The position numbers were made by a program, and so were the translations under genes. A DNA stretch of 64,000 bases from Protopterus annectens (taxonomy: Eukaryota > Chordata > Ceratodontiformes > Protopteridae), in assembly GCF_019279795.1 (NCBI RefSeq), contig NC_056743.1, forward strand, positions 930,312,516 to 930,376,515, read 5' to 3'. Below the pieces are notes generated by a model. It saw only the letters and a program-made list of their open reading frames with translations. It did not search any database and was not told the origin of the DNA. Position 1 is the stretch's first letter; every line of letters starts with the position of its first letter. This document shows, one piece after another, positions 1-11,032 of this stretch.

Positions 1-129
1 TTGCCAGGGGTGGCTTGCACCTATCTCTTCATGGCTTTTGCATAATTTTCTACAGCAAAACTTCCTTTTTTAGGCAATGTCACTACTCAGTCTATCAAAC
101 CAGTAAATCCAAATTTTAATCTGGCAAAT

Positions 130-470
130 ACCAAAGAAAAGTTGATCAATGCTAAAAACAAAGAAAATAGCCTCCCTCGAGTCCCTTCTAAAACTAAATA
201 ATGTATTTGTGCTGTCACTGAAACCTGGTTCCAGTGCAGTGAAAGAAATCCCTTCTTAAGTTTTACTGTTTAACATTCAGTCAGACATGCAAGTGTAGTT
301 ATCAGTATTGTTTGTGGTAAAGTGTTGGTCTTTACAAGAAACACTATTACTTCTAGACCAGACAAACATGATGATGACCTTCATCTTGATTTCCTTTGTA
401 GTCTACTGTCTGTAAACAAGGCCTCATCTCAAATTCTGGTCAGCTAAAAATTTCTGACCATGACACCCAC
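130..470 (+). pseudogene. LINE endonuclease fragment (old, broken)
   Basis: Read on the plus strand, bases around 208-245 encode CAVTETWFQCSE. This matches the conserved TETW stretch of the apurinic-type endonuclease of CR1/L2 group LINEs; the CR1 at 28.3 kb has the same stretch as NCAVTETWF. Downstream the phrase VLVFTRNTITSRP fits the next strand of the same domain. Stops and frame changes break it and no start is visible. The fragment would be the N-terminal part of LINE ORF2, which nicks target DNA. The clade is uncertain; L2-like is my guess because L2-like tails occur elsewhere in the window. Confidence 0.45.
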
Positions 471-473
471 AAA

Positions 474-955
474 TCATGAAGCATATCTTAATAAATTAGA
501 GTCTCCCGCCATTGACCAAAAACCTTTCATTGGCACACCAACACCCCCACCATACAAATATGTACAGTCTTCTTTCATTTTATCAGTGTAAACATTCTTG
601 ATCAAACTGGAGCCTCCAAAGCTAAAAGCACCATTTGTGAGCTTAGAATCATGAGATGTACAAGGCAAATGGGTCATGTGGCTATGTACACCTTGCCTGT
701 ACCCATCTTTAGACCTTACATCCTTTTTCAAGGAGTGATAGGCCAGTCATACATGAGATGAATTTTTGAATACCCATCCAACTGTCTAATTGCATCATAA
801 AGGAAGATGGTGCATCTCATTACTTTACCTGGAGAAGAAGTTTATTCCAGAGAAGGGGTAGTTGCTGTGTGACAAATCTGTCTCTTCACTGTGACTTGTT
901 TATTTGCTGAAGCAGATTCAGATCTCTGGTTCTACAAGTGACCTTAGGTCAACTA
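474..955. other. No gene recognised
   Basis: Open frames here are short (under 90 codons), with no recognisable motif. The stretch may be further decayed LINE sequence continuing from the left, but I cannot align it by eye. Confidence 0.4.
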
Positions 956-961
956 GTGCCC

Positions 962-1090
962 TAGGCAAAAGGGCTCTATGGCACCCCCCACCACATTACC
1001 CGGTGCCTCCATTCTGGTCTACCTACTCAAATAAATATTGGAAAAGCGCCCCTGCTAGAGCACCGCCCTAGGCGGCCGCCTAGTTGGCAT
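962..1090. mobile_element. MITE-like short repeat with inverted ends
   Basis: The left end (CAACTAG then GCCCTAGGC) is mirrored at the right end (GCCCTAGGC, then GGCCGCCTAGTTGG). Both ends therefore carry complementary CAACTAG and GCCCTAGGC blocks about 130 bp apart. There is no coding capacity. This looks like a small non-autonomous DNA transposon, possibly hAT-like, but no clear target duplication was found. Confidence 0.35.
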
Positions 1091-1316
1091 GTTCTAAGAT
1101 CCCTCACAATATCTTCATTTTGGAGTGTGGTGTTATCCATACTATAAGCTAAGTGGAGAGTTTGTTTGCCAAGCACAATAATATTTAATTTAGTTTTAGC
1201 CCATTTTCAGTGAACAGTTATTACCATGTTTAAGTTCACTTTGCAGCTTCTTCATATCAGAAAAAGATTCTGGTATTAACATCCAGTTTACAGTTGTTGG
1301 CAAACTTGGTTAAATG

Positions 1317-1400
1317 AAAGTTATGTACTTACCATAAAGGTAGATTTCATGTCATCTCTTCTTCATCTCCTTCAGGGTTTGGTTTGTCAGATCCAATCTC
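1317..1400. repeat. Left terminal repeat of DIRS A (degraded)
   Basis: Bases 1321-1336 (TTATGTACTTACCATA) match the left end of DIRS B at 4062. The following CATGTCATCTC resembles CATGTCGCCTAC of B. The rest has decayed. Confidence 0.55.
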
Positions 1401-1639
1401 AGCACCTTCTTCCAGAGCTTTGGATCAGAGGGGTTTAACTCCTTCCTTAGTCATAATTCACACCTTATACCTAATTTACTTCAGATGAAATTTGCTGACA
1501 TTTGCTAACCATACAGAAATCTACTTGAAAAGTTTAACAACCCCCTACGGAATAAAGCCAGCAGCTTATTAAACATGTCATTATGGGTGATGAAAATGAG
1601 ACAACATGGATCTATCGTTTACAATTAAACATGGATCTA

Positions 1640-1715
1640 TCATTTATTGTTAAGTACATAACTTTTCCATTTGATGTTGTCTATTTTCATTCTATTCAAT
1701 GTCTGGAACAGATTC
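1640..1715. repeat. Internal complementary region of DIRS A (degraded)
   Basis: TAAGTACATAACTT at about 1651 is the reverse complement of the left element end. The following GATGTTGTCTATTTTCATTC tracks the right-end half of the ICR of element F (46080-46110). The position just downstream of the recombinase is as expected for DIRS elements. Confidence 0.5.
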
Positions 1716-2240
1716 CCAAGCTGCCTAAAAAGAACCCGGGTGGTATCAAGGAAGGACATTCCCTCAGAACAGTAGAACCAAATGAAAGCTGAGGAAAGGT
1801 GGTCTCTGCATGACAGTGTTTGTAATTCAGAAATTTATTGGATGTAACTGCAAATAGAAAAACAATTTTCCAAAAAAGATGCTCAAGGTTTGCTGATGCT
1901 ACTGGTTCAAAGGGTTTTTCAGTTAATGACTGAAGCATGACTGTTGACATCCTATGGGGGAACTGGCTTCCTAACTGGAGGTCTCAGTAAGAAAGAATCT
2001 CTACTAATATAGCAGCCATTTGTACTTTGATGGTAGAAAAATTAGATCCATGCTGAAAAATTTCAAAGAAAATCCAGCATCAATGGGAGTGAAGCAGAAA
2101 AAGGGTCCAGTCCCTTCAATGAGGCACAGATAGAAAATCTTTTCCCATTTACTTTTATAAATTATTTTGGTTGGCTGTTTTTGTGGAGAAGTAATTATGT
2201 GAACCATCAGAGGGGAAAGCCTGGCACCTCTAGGTATCGA
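1716..2240 (-). pseudogene. DIRS A tyrosine recombinase remnant
   Basis: The minus strand at 1696-1950 reads PFEPVASANLEHLFW, the core-binding region of DIRS recombinases. A large internal deletion then jumps to FGSTVL, the usual last residues of the protein. The catalytic Arg box, the HxxR motif and the Tyr region are lost. A recombinase N-terminal piece (YKSKWEKIF) follows at about 2140-2200. The intact enzyme would join the circular DNA form of the element to the chromosome; this copy cannot. Confidence 0.7.
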
Positions 2241-3180
2241 TAAAATTGGAGAAACCATGCGGTTAACTTCAGAGCTTGTAGATCTGGTAGAGATATCCCA
2301 GATGGGTGACTCAAGAGATCCAAACTGGGATCCAAAACCCAGGGCAGGTATAGCAAAAGAGGCCAAAGGTAGGGAAACAACCCGCCGGGGCCAGAAATTA
2401 GCAAAAAAGATCACTTTGGTCTTGAATCTTGTGGATTTCTGAATGAATTTCGTCCAGTGGAATATTGGTACGAAGGCACACAGGGGACCCGTGAGCCAAC
2501 TGTGGACTACGACATCTCTCGGTAACTGTCCTTGTGAAGGGATGAGGGTGAAATAACTGTTGTACTTGTTTAAGTATGAGGCAAAAAGGTCAGTGCAAGG
2601 ATGGCCCCAGCTACTGAAAATTTCCATTGCCACTACCTGGTTGACCGACCACTCAAGAGGCAATTGGATCGAATAGCTCAATTTCCACACCAGTACATTC
2701 ATCGTCTTGGGTATGTGTATTCCTACAAGAAAATGATGGGAAGATATCAGTCACTGCTATACTTTCATGGACTCCCAGCAGAGTGGGTATGATCATGTTC
2801 TCCCTTGTTTGTTGATGCACCATACCACTGACATATTGTCTATCTGGATTGATATCGCACCCTTGAGCAGGTAGTCCTGAAAAGCCTGCAACGCTAAAAG
2901 GAGTGCTCTTATCTCCAAGATATTCCTGCAAAGGTTGGCCCCCACAGGTGACCAAGTACCTTGACTAGTCTTCCGCTTAAAATGCCCCCCCCCCCCCGAA
3001 GGGAAGCTTCCACGGTTACTGTGGCCTAAGGAGTTGGTGGACAAAAGGGTCTCCCTTCTGCAACTGATGGCGAGGTTATCCACCACTTTATATGATCTTT
3101 GCAGACTTAAGCGAGATGAATTTTGGCATGGAGGTGAAGAAGAGACTGTGACCAGTGGACTGAGATAGTCCACTGTAACA
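2240..3180 (-). pseudogene. DIRS A RNase H domain remnant
   Basis: The frame at 2793-3173 has SQGTW, ILEIRALLLALQAF and DNMSVVWCINKQG, the core of the DIRS RNase H domain with its Glu and Asp. Frame then shifts through 2653-2955 to 2004-2702, where WGHPCTDLFAS and PRDVVVHSW give the C-terminal extension. A poly-C run near 2986-2997 coincides with one frame disturbance. The intact domain degrades the RNA template during reverse transcription. Confidence 0.75.
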
Positions 3181-4046
3181 CTTCCCCATGGTGTGTCTCG
3201 CTACTGGGACTAAAGTGAGGGTTCAGGTCATCAGACCTAACAAACAATCAATCTTGCTTGTGGACAAGGATGTTGAATTATCTGAGAAGCCACCAGTTTT
3301 AAGGACAGCACTCTTGCTTTTGAGCATTTGACAATTTGTAAAACTGTATTGATATGACATCCTATAAATTCTGTCTGCTGAGTGGGAAACAGTTGTCTTT
3401 TTGCATGACTGACTGTAATCCCTAACAGATCTGTAAGATGGAGTAGTAGTGCTTGTTTGTTGCAGCAGTAGAGCCCTGGAAGCAGCAGTTAGGATCAAAT
3501 AGTCTAGATATGGGAAGACCTGGATCCGTTTCAGTCAGCAAAACGCTGCTACCACTGCCAAAATCTTTCTAAACACCTGGGGAGTTGTGTTAAGACCAAA
3601 TGGCAATGCTCTAAACTGAAAATGACTGGCTCTCAGCCAGAAATAAAGAAATCTCCTAGAGTGCTCTGTCTTTACATGACAGTAGGTGTCCTGGAGATCT
3701 ATAGAGCACATCCAATCGTCCTTCCTCAACAGAGGTAATGTGGACTGTACCGTGACCATATCAGAACGTTCTCTCTCTCTCACAAATTGATTGAGCTGGC
3801 TGAGATCGAATAATGGCCTGAAGTGTTCAATTTTTCTCTTTTTCTGGAATTGAAGAACCTGGAATAGACTCTGGATCCTAACTGGTCTGAAGGAGACCTG
3901 TTGGATGACTCTCTTTCTAGCAACTTTGAAACTTCTGTTGCTGATGATTCCAAATGTTCAGGCAGAATGTTGAGAAACTTCAACCTCTTCTTTGGAGGGC
4001 ACAAAAAAGGAATGGTGTAGTTTCTGTTGATAATCCTTAGCACCTG
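3181..4046 (-). pseudogene. DIRS A reverse transcriptase remnant
   Basis: The frame at 3535-3783 reads DDWMCSIDLQDTYCHV (motif A region) and FRALPFGLNTTPQVF (motif B region). The frame at 3223-3498 is a shifted downstream piece and 3780-4043 a shifted upstream piece. The YLDD box is not readable in one frame. The gene is interrupted at its N-terminal side by DIRS B. Confidence 0.75.
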
Positions 4047-4060
4047 AGAATCAGAAAAAA

Positions 4061-4230
4061 GTTATGTACTTACCATAATGTTCCATGTCGCCTACATTCC
4101 TGCTGGATGGGTTCGGAGCTGATATTCAGCTCTGACTTGGCCGATACTAAAGGTAGACAGCTTTTACTGGCTCGAGGATAACCCCTACCCCATGGTGCCT
4201 CACGGCAATTCCTTAGATCTTGTTTGCAAG
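4061..4230. repeat. Left inverted terminal repeat of DIRS B
   Basis: Runs from TTATGTACTTACCATAATG through GGATGGGTTCGGAGCTGATA to TTAGATCTTGTTTGC. It is the inverse of 9988-10150, for example CCCTACCCCATGGTGCCTCA against TGAGGCACCATGGGATAGGG. Confidence 0.85.
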
Positions 4231-4429
4231 AAAGCAATAAGTGTCTAACAGGTATGAAATATCAGAGCTGTATACATACAGAGAAAACATTTTGTAATAT
4301 AATCCATGCCAGGTGGACAACTAAAAACCATGTCAGACAGCACCAGTATAATCCACCAGATCCTCCAGAAACAGGAAGGGGGTTGGAGGGAGGGATGCAA
4401 GAATGTAGGTGAGATGGACTACAAACATG

Positions 4430-4515
4430 GAATGTTATGGTAAGTACATAACTTCTTTATGTTATATAGTCCTATCTAGCCGTAATTCTTGCTGGATAGG
4501 ACAGCGTCCCTAGCA
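4430..4515. repeat. Internal complementary region (ICR) of DIRS B
   Basis: The first half (AATGTTATGGTAAGTACATA) is the reverse complement of the left element end. The second half (TATAGTCCTATCTAGCCGTA then ATTCTTGCTGG) is the reverse complement of the right end. The halves are joined head to tail, the sequence a circular junction would have. Confidence 0.8.
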
Positions 4516-4518
4516 CCT

Positions 4519-5545
4519 TTATCCCAGGTGGCCCAAGCAAAGAGACTCTTCAGCACAGTGGACCCAAAAAATGACTTGTCCCAGGAGGCCAAATCCAATT
4601 TGTAATGAGTGACAAAAGTATGTGGTCTTGCCCAAGTAGCTGCTGCGCACAAATAGTATCAATTGGGAGCCTAGATCTAAAGGCACATGAAGTAGATACA
4701 GCTCTAGCAGAATGGCCTTTGACTTTGATGGGTAATTGTTTGCCAGCAGTTTGATAAGCAAAGGAAATGCAATCTGAAAGCCATTTTGAAAGAGTAGCCT
4801 TGGAAACAGGCAAGCCCTTATTCTTGTCAGAAAAGGAAACAAATAACTGATATGATTTTCTGAATTCTTTAGTCCTGTGTAAATAAAATCTGAGAATTCT
4901 GTGAACGTCTAACTGGTGTAGTCTATACTCAGATTTATTAGAGTGGTTCGGAAAAAACACTGGTAGCTCAATAGTGGTGTTCAGATTGTGCTCTGAGCAT
5001 ACCTTGGGAGAAAGGAAGGGTTTTGTCCTGAACGAGACTATATCCTTGTGAAAAATGATGTGAGGAGGTCGAATAGTAAGAGTTTGCTGTTCTGAGACTC
5101 TCCTAGCAGATGTTCTGGCTACTAAGAATAGTGTTTTCCACGACAACAATTTCAGGTCTGATGAAAAGGAGGGCTCAAAGGGTGCAGACATTAAAGATGA
5201 GAGGACTAAGTTTAAGTCCCAGGATTCTAATGGCTGTTTGGAGGTCTGAGAAGAACTCCTTTTAAGAAGGTTTTTCACAAGGAGTGTGACATGATTGGAT
5301 TTCCCATGAAGCCAAAATGGAAACTGGAAATGGCAGCTAACTGAACTCTGACTGTAGCGGCTGCAGCTTCTTCATGAAAAGGATAGAATAGATTCTATAG
5401 GAGCCATATATGGATCTACGCCTTGGTTTGCAGCCGAAATAGAAAACCTTTTCCATTTGCTGGAGTATAGCTTCTGAGTGGAAGGTTTATGGGATGAGAT
5501 CAGAATGTGTTTGACAGAAGGAGATAGGGGAATACACCTGGCTAT
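4519..5545 (-). pseudogene. DIRS B tyrosine recombinase (frameshifted)
   Basis: The main frame, 4550-5278, has PFEPSFSSDLKLLSWKTLFL, TSARRVSEQQTL with the first catalytic Arg, LHQLDVHRILRFYLHRTK, and GHSARAVSTSCAF, the HxxR box as HSAR. The final part continues in the overlapping frame 4519-4842, where the HTFVxHYK-type Tyr region is expected but broken. The N-terminal part (AAISSFHFGF) lies at 5280-5545 in another frame. The enzyme would integrate the circular intermediate. Position next to the ICR is canonical. Confidence 0.85.
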
Positions 5546-6400
5546 TCATGGAACTGGAGCAGCCATGCTGTCAATCTGAGGGTATGGATGGTGGGCTGGA
5601 ACTGCCCCGATTGATGAATCAGGAGATCTGGAGATGGGTCCAGAATCCATGGTTCCTACAAAAGGTAGGGCCACAGGAAGGGAAACCATACTTGTCAATG
5701 CCAGTAAGATGCAATGAGGATCAGGGAACTCCACTGTTTTGCTTTCTGTATTACCTTTGGGATGAAAGGTGGAAAGGCATAAATAAGTCCCGGGGGCCAA
5801 TCGTAGACTAGAGCATCCCTGGGTGACATCCCCGGATGGGGAATGAGGGCAATATAGCTGCTGCATTTGGTGTTCAGGTGAGTGGCGAATAGGTCACAGC
5901 AAGGCTGGTCCCATTTGTGAAAGATCTCTCTCGCAACTTCTGGATTCAGGGACCACTCATGAGGCATCAGAATTGCTCGGCTGAGTTTGTCTGCTATTAT
6001 GTTGGATTTCTCCAGGATGTGCATTGCTACTAGAAAGTGTCGAGTATCCACACTGCCCATTTCCAAACTCTTAAGGTCTCTCGGCAAAGCGGGTAGGATA
6101 TGGTTCCCCCTTGCTTGTTTATGTACCACACAACAGACATGTTTGTCTGACTGGATCGCAATTGTCCCAGTGGGAAGGGAGCTGTGAAGTGCTTGCAATG
6201 CATACAGCACCACTCTCATTGCCAGAACACTGATGTGCAAGTGGTTCTCGTGGTTCTGCCAAGTACCTTGGACTGTCATTCCCAGATAATGCCCCCCACC
6301 CTATCTGGGAAGCGTCCGTGGTCAAAACTGCTTTCTATTGGGGAGGAACAAGTGGACGACCTAGGAGAAGTTGTTCTGTGTGCAACCACCATGTCAGATC
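5546..6400 (-). pseudogene. DIRS B RNase H and C-terminal linker
   Basis: The frame at 5695-6279 reads TVQGTWQNHENHLHI, AMRVVLYALQALHSS, then VRQTCLLCGT or SDKHVCCVVHKQARG in neighbouring frames, then NIIADKLSRAILMPHEWSL and CDLFATHLN. The catalytic Glu before RVVLYAL is degraded (AMR for EMR). The stretch TTDASQIGWG, with the first RNase H Asp, is at 6300-6325 in another frame. The C-terminal PRDALVYDWPPGLIYAFPPF block precedes the recombinase. Confidence 0.82.
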
Positions 6401-7530
6401 CATCTTGAAGGTGTTTGTTATAAAAATCTGATGAGACAATGGAAGGTCTTGCATCAACCATTGGGCAAGTAACAGCCATTTAAGTATCCTTATGTGTAGA
6501 TGGGCTAGAGGAACTAGTAGGATGGAGGAAGCTATAGTCCCATAGGACCTGAAGGACTACCCTGGCCTGAACTTTTTGCTCGTTTAGCAAGGATCTGACT
6601 TGACTGCATAGAGACTCTACTCTTTCTGGTGTTAGTCTTGCTGCCATGGTGGTTGTGTCTTTCTGAGCCTAAGAATACAATGTGCTGTGAAGGAGATAAG
6701 GCTGAGTTTTTTAGGTTGACTGTGATGCTTAGACTGGCACACAAGGATAGAGTCTCATCCCTGGTTCTGATGAGTTGATGATTGGTGGTAGCAGTGAGGA
6801 GCCAGTCATCTAGGAACAGTAACACCTAGAATTCTTGACGTCTCAGGTGAGCTGTAACCACTGCCATGCATTTGGTGAACACTCTGGGGGCTGTAGTGAG
6901 ACCAAAGGGCAGTGTTCTGAACTGAAAATGACTGGCTCCCAGCCAGAAGCGTAAGCATCTCCTGGAGTGCTTGTCCATTTTGATGAGGTAGTACGTGTCC
7001 TGGAGTTCTATTGAGCACATCCAATCGTCTTTCCCAATAAAGGGAAATATCGACTGCAGAGTGATCATTCAGAACTTCAATTTCTTTACGGACTTGTTGA
7101 GCCTGCTGAGATCTAGAATTGATCTCCAGTCCCCTGTCTTTTTCGGAACTAAAAAGAATCAAGAGTAAGTTCTGGATCCTATTTGCTCTGTGGGAACTTC
7201 TTGGATGACTCTTTTTTGCAGCAACGAGATGACCTCTGATGTTGCACGGTCTAGTTGAATGGGTGGTGCATGTCTGGTAGAGACCGGTTTGTTGGGGGTT
7301 TGGAAACAAAGGGGATCAGATAACCTCCGGATACAAAGCGTGTGTACCCAACAACCTTGTGAAATGGTTAGCCAGGTGCTTGGGTACAGTGATAGACGAC
7401 TCCCGACTGCCTCCAGAGACAGATAATCATGCAACAACTCATGGGCGATGGAAGGGATGATCAGAGAAGGTTTCTCTGTCTCCTTGATGCTGCGGACCTC
7501 CTCTGCCGTGAGGGCAGCGTCTTCCATTAT
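6400..7530 (-). pseudogene. DIRS B reverse transcriptase (frameshifted)
   Basis: Frames at 6826-7068 (GKDDWMCSIELQDTYY, FRTLPFGLTTAPRVF) and 6532-6825 (LFLDDWLLTATTNHQL, the LDD box) are the palm. In 7159-7527 the N-terminal SLEAVGSRLSLYPS gives the family start of pol. Motif A has Glu-Leu for Asp-Leu (SIELQD). At least three frame changes separate the parts. The enzyme would copy the element RNA. Confidence 0.83.
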
Positions 7531-7637
7531 ATACTCCCCCTCTGCCTCTAGGGGAGGGTTGACATTGTGCCGGAGGGAAATCTTTTTGGGATTTAGGGAA
7601 TCATATTTTCCCTCCCGTATTACCCTTGGGATAGGGT

Positions 7638-9656
7638 CTAGACGGTAGGGAGAAATGGACTCCTACGGCAGATAAGGTTTTCCCCTTCCTGCTCGCACCT
7701 GGTCAAAGTCTCTTTCACCTGGGGTCCAAAAAGAGATGAACCATCAAAGGGGATGTTAGTGAAGGAAGACGAAGGATTCAGTGAAATTACAAAGATGCAT
7801 CCAAGAACGTCTCCTGAGGGATATTCCTGCTGCGGCTGCCCTACTCGCTCCATCTGCTGCATACAATACCAACCTCATGGAGGAGTTAGCTATCGATTTA
7901 AGGATGGAGAGCTGTGCAGAAACCTTATCCATGGAACCCAGAGCTACTGAACCCTGGGGGGTATCTCCTAACTCCTTCAGGAGATCCCTCTGAATACGAG
8001 TAAAATAGGTAAGGTAATTCAGCGATCTTAATGTAAATGCATCTGAAGAAAAGGTACACTTCCTATACCTATCCATCATCCTGGACGCCTTGTTAGGAGG
8101 ATGGATATTAGAGGATGTTTCGGATAACTCCTTCTTGGTGGCCACTGCTACCACCATAGCATCAACGGGAACTCCTTTGCTAAGGAAAGTCTTATCCTCA
8201 GGTGCTGTCATAATTTTATTTGGCCGCCTCGGGACGGGCTCCACTGAGTCTGGGGAGGTCCAGGCTTTCCGCGATATGACCCCCAAGAGTTGGTCATAAG
8301 GCGGTGTCACCCAGGAGGTGGAAAGTCGGGAACCAAAGGCCTCAGGATACACCGATTCATCCTCAATAGGGTTAGAGGTCTTCCAATCACCCCTCTAAGG
8401 ATTTCTAGGATGTCAGAAAAAGAGACATCCTCAGAGGGGGATCTAGGGGACCCTTCTGATTCCTCTAAATAAGTGTCAGAAGTGACAGACTCAAGTGAGT
8501 CAACATGCTTCCTCTTTACAGTCTCTTCCATGGTAGCTCTCCAGTGGGATAATCTGGGGAGGTCTTGGAAGAGGGGGCACCTCCAATGGGGGCGGCTTGG
8601 GCCTCTGGTTCCCTATGCTGTGGGAGTGGCAAGGGGGGGGGGAGAGGTTGCTGCCTGCTGCTGGTGGAACACAGGTTCCAAAAGTACGGCTTTAGCAGAA
8701 GATACAGCCTTCTCTATAGCTTCAAAAGCCTTTCCTCCCCGCTCGGAGGAGACAGATGGTCGGCTCCTAGCAAGGGGGAACGGCTCCGAAGCAGAAGTGG
8801 GAGCTGAGTTGAGTTGAGCTGAGGCACCGAGAGGGAGGGTCAGTTCCAAAGAAAAGCCAGGGTGACTGTACCCCTCAGAGTTGACTCGAGAGCATCTGCT
8901 CCCAGATCCCTCAGCTCCAGACTGAGCCACCGAGGACAGAGTAATCTGTTCCGAGGAAGTGGGTTGGATCCCTAGAACCGACAGGTCGAAGACTGAAGAA
9001 CCTGAAGTAATAGGCTCCGAGAGCGAAGCAGTTGGAGGAGGAACAGTGGCAGTTAAGGGGGTCAGCTCCGAAGCCTTTGGGTCCGGAGGGGCCAATTTCC
9101 TTGCCAGAGTTGGATCTGAAAGCAACCTCTTCACCACCTGCTCAATGTCCTCATCTGATAGTGTCCTGGAGGATCTGGTGGAGACAGAAGGCGATTTCCT
9201 CCTCTCCACAATAGGAGGAGAACTCAAGGTGGGTGACAACATCAATATCAGGTAAAATGTTCAGTACCGAAGGTTGCTTCGGCACAGAGGAGACAGACTG
9301 TACCGATGTGGAAGAAGCTGAATCAGAGCCAGAACTCCTTGGCTCTGACACTTTGGTCTTTTTCAATGGCTCCGAAGCTGGGGCCGAAGATTTTCGCTTT
9401 GTAGACTTAGGAGCTGTTTGACCGAGTTCCAGCTGTTGATCATAAGACCCCTATCAATAAGTTTTCATTTCTTCTCATTCAAGACCCTGGTGCTAAACGC
9501 ATGGCAAAAGGTACAGGGCTCTTGTAAATGAGCTTTACCTAAACAGTAAACGCAACTGGTGTGGCTGTCAGAGACATTTTTTTGAGAGCATCTATCACAC
9601 TTTTTAAACCCCGAAGGGTGATGATCCTTATGCTCTCTATCCTTATCTTTAGACAT
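7638..9656 (-). pseudogene. DIRS B Gag-like protein (frameshifted)
   Basis: The start at 9656 gives a zinc-binding N terminus: CDRC, CVYC, then H and CTFCH within the first 55 residues. Next come a Ser/Pro-rich spacer (8613-9366), an acidic DVSFSDILEILR stretch (8307-8531) and the conserved core (7756-8352: KGVPVDAMVVAVATKKEL, LRSLNYLTYFTRIQRDLLKE). At 7638-7862 is SFTNIPFDGSSLFGPQVKET. The gene order is gag then pol on the minus strand. It presumably packages the RNA. The frame changes several times. Confidence 0.8.
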
Positions 9657-9987
9657 ACTGACTAAAACTACAGCCTAGCTAGACAAGCAACAATAACGAA
9701 GCACTAACTACTGACAAAGGATTGTAAGAAGAGAGGAGTTATACAACTTTTTTTTTTTTTAATAAGACACATTGAGGGAGGAAAGGCCCTCTAACTTAAA
9801 CGGGCACTACGGCCCTCTAACCTAAATGCTAGGGGGAAGAATAGGGGTCAGAAACTCTCAATAACAGTCACACAAGAGATAAAGTATTAAAGACTGTAAA
9901 AGGGATAGTAAAGGTCAAGAAAAAGGACTACATTTAGTAAACAAATTGTTACTTAGCCAATGAGCCAGTAAGACACAACCTCGAAGC

Positions 9988-10156
9988 TTTTGCGGCAAAA
10001 TGAGATCTGGGGAATTGCCATGAGGCACCATGGGATAGGGGTTAGACTCGAGCCAGTAAAAGCTCTCGAGCTTTAGTATCGGCCAAGTCGGAGCCGAATA
10101 TCAGCTCCGAACCCATCCAGCAAGAATTACGGTGAGATAGGACTACATAATATGTA
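9988..10156. repeat. Right inverted terminal repeat of DIRS B
   Basis: Holds GCGGCAAAATGAGATCTGGG, TGAGGCACCATGGGATAGGG, GTCGGAGCCGAATATCAGCT and CCATCCAGCAAGAATTACGG, inverse to 4061-4230. The very end (AGGACTACATAATATG) is the partner of the second half of the ICR. Confidence 0.85.
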
Positions 10157-11029
10157 ATGTTTTGCCAGGCTTGTGGGTGTAAGGTTAAGCATTTCCTGAA
10201 TGCCTCCAGAGTGCAGCAGCTGGGTAACCCTTCAGAGGTGTTGCCAGGGTTTCACAGTAAAAGACCTGTGGAAACCCTGATTATATGTTCTGCCCCCTCT
10301 GCCCTGAGGGGCAGGGGGGGGGGGTTGTTTTCAGGAGTGTCGTGAAAACCCTTTGATTTTCTGAACCGCATTTTCCTATCACCCCTTTGACTCACTGAAC
10401 AGAATCTCTGAGGGGTGGCGAAATGGATGCCTACTGCAGATAGGGTCCTACTATCTTGTTCACTCTTATTAAGCACTTACAACTTTTGGTCTGAACAGTG
10501 TGGAAGCATCAAAAGGGGCATTAATAAAGGAAGCCTTGAAACGTTCCATGAAATTACACAGCCACATCCAGCCATGGTGCTGCATGGTAACGTCTACGCT
10601 AGCTGTTCTTGCTGCACCACCTGCTTTGCTGAAAAGCAGGCACATGGCTACATTAGAGGTAGATTGCAGGGTAAACAATTGGGTGTCCAGTGGTTTTTAA
10701 ACATCTGAAGGCAAGTAACCTGACCAGAATGGGACATGAAAATCTCCTTGGTCAAGTCCCTCTGAAAACAAGTTAAGACTGCAAGGTAGTTCAGCGCACT
10801 GAGTGCAAAGGTTGCTGAAGCATATACCCATTTCCCTAGTATATCCAATGCTGCTGACTCTGTGTTAGGGGTATGGACAGAAGAACTCTCCTTGGACAAT
10901 TCTTTATTTTGTGGCTACTGCTACTACTATAGTATATACTGGTGGTCCTTTTGTCCAGTGCTTCCTACCTTTGAAGTCTAAGATTTTTTTTTTTGGGGGG
11001 GGGTGTACTTCTATGATTTCTGAGTCTTT
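10157..11029 (-). pseudogene. DIRS A gag C-terminal half (left copy)
   Basis: Continues DIRS A after the nested DIRS B. Frames at 10648-10899 (GKWVYASATFALSALNYLAV), 10469-10678 (FKASFINAPFDASTLFRPKV) and 10252-10476 together match the conserved core and tail of first-family Gag. Frameshifts separate them. Bases 10273-11029 are repeated at 16966-17722 on the other side of the Penelope-like element. Confidence 0.8.
10273..11029. repeat. 757-bp flanking duplication, left copy
   Basis: Matches 16966-17722 with about seven substitutions and small length changes in G and T runs, counted by eye. It ends exactly where the Penelope-like element begins. In the right copy the DIRS A gag continues past this block, so one copy is the ancestral gag and the other was added. 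Confidence 0.9.
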
Positions 11030-11032
11030 AAA

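Larger units (their letters stand above)
4058..10156 (-). mobile_element. DIRS element B (structurally complete, first family)
   Basis: A 6.1-kb DIRS retrotransposon inside DIRS A. From right to left it holds the right ITR, gag, RT, RNase H, tyrosine recombinase, ICR and left ITR. The two ITRs are inverted relative to each other. Both carry the GGTTCGGAGC / GCTCCGAACC block next to CCATCCAGCAAGAAT. No obvious target duplication flanks it, as expected for recombinase-mediated integration. All genes carry frameshifts or stops, so it is inactive as it stands. Confidence 0.88.

Noticed and set aside
1583-1950. Small host genes on either strand
   Set aside because: The region is the degraded ICR and recombinase of DIRS A.
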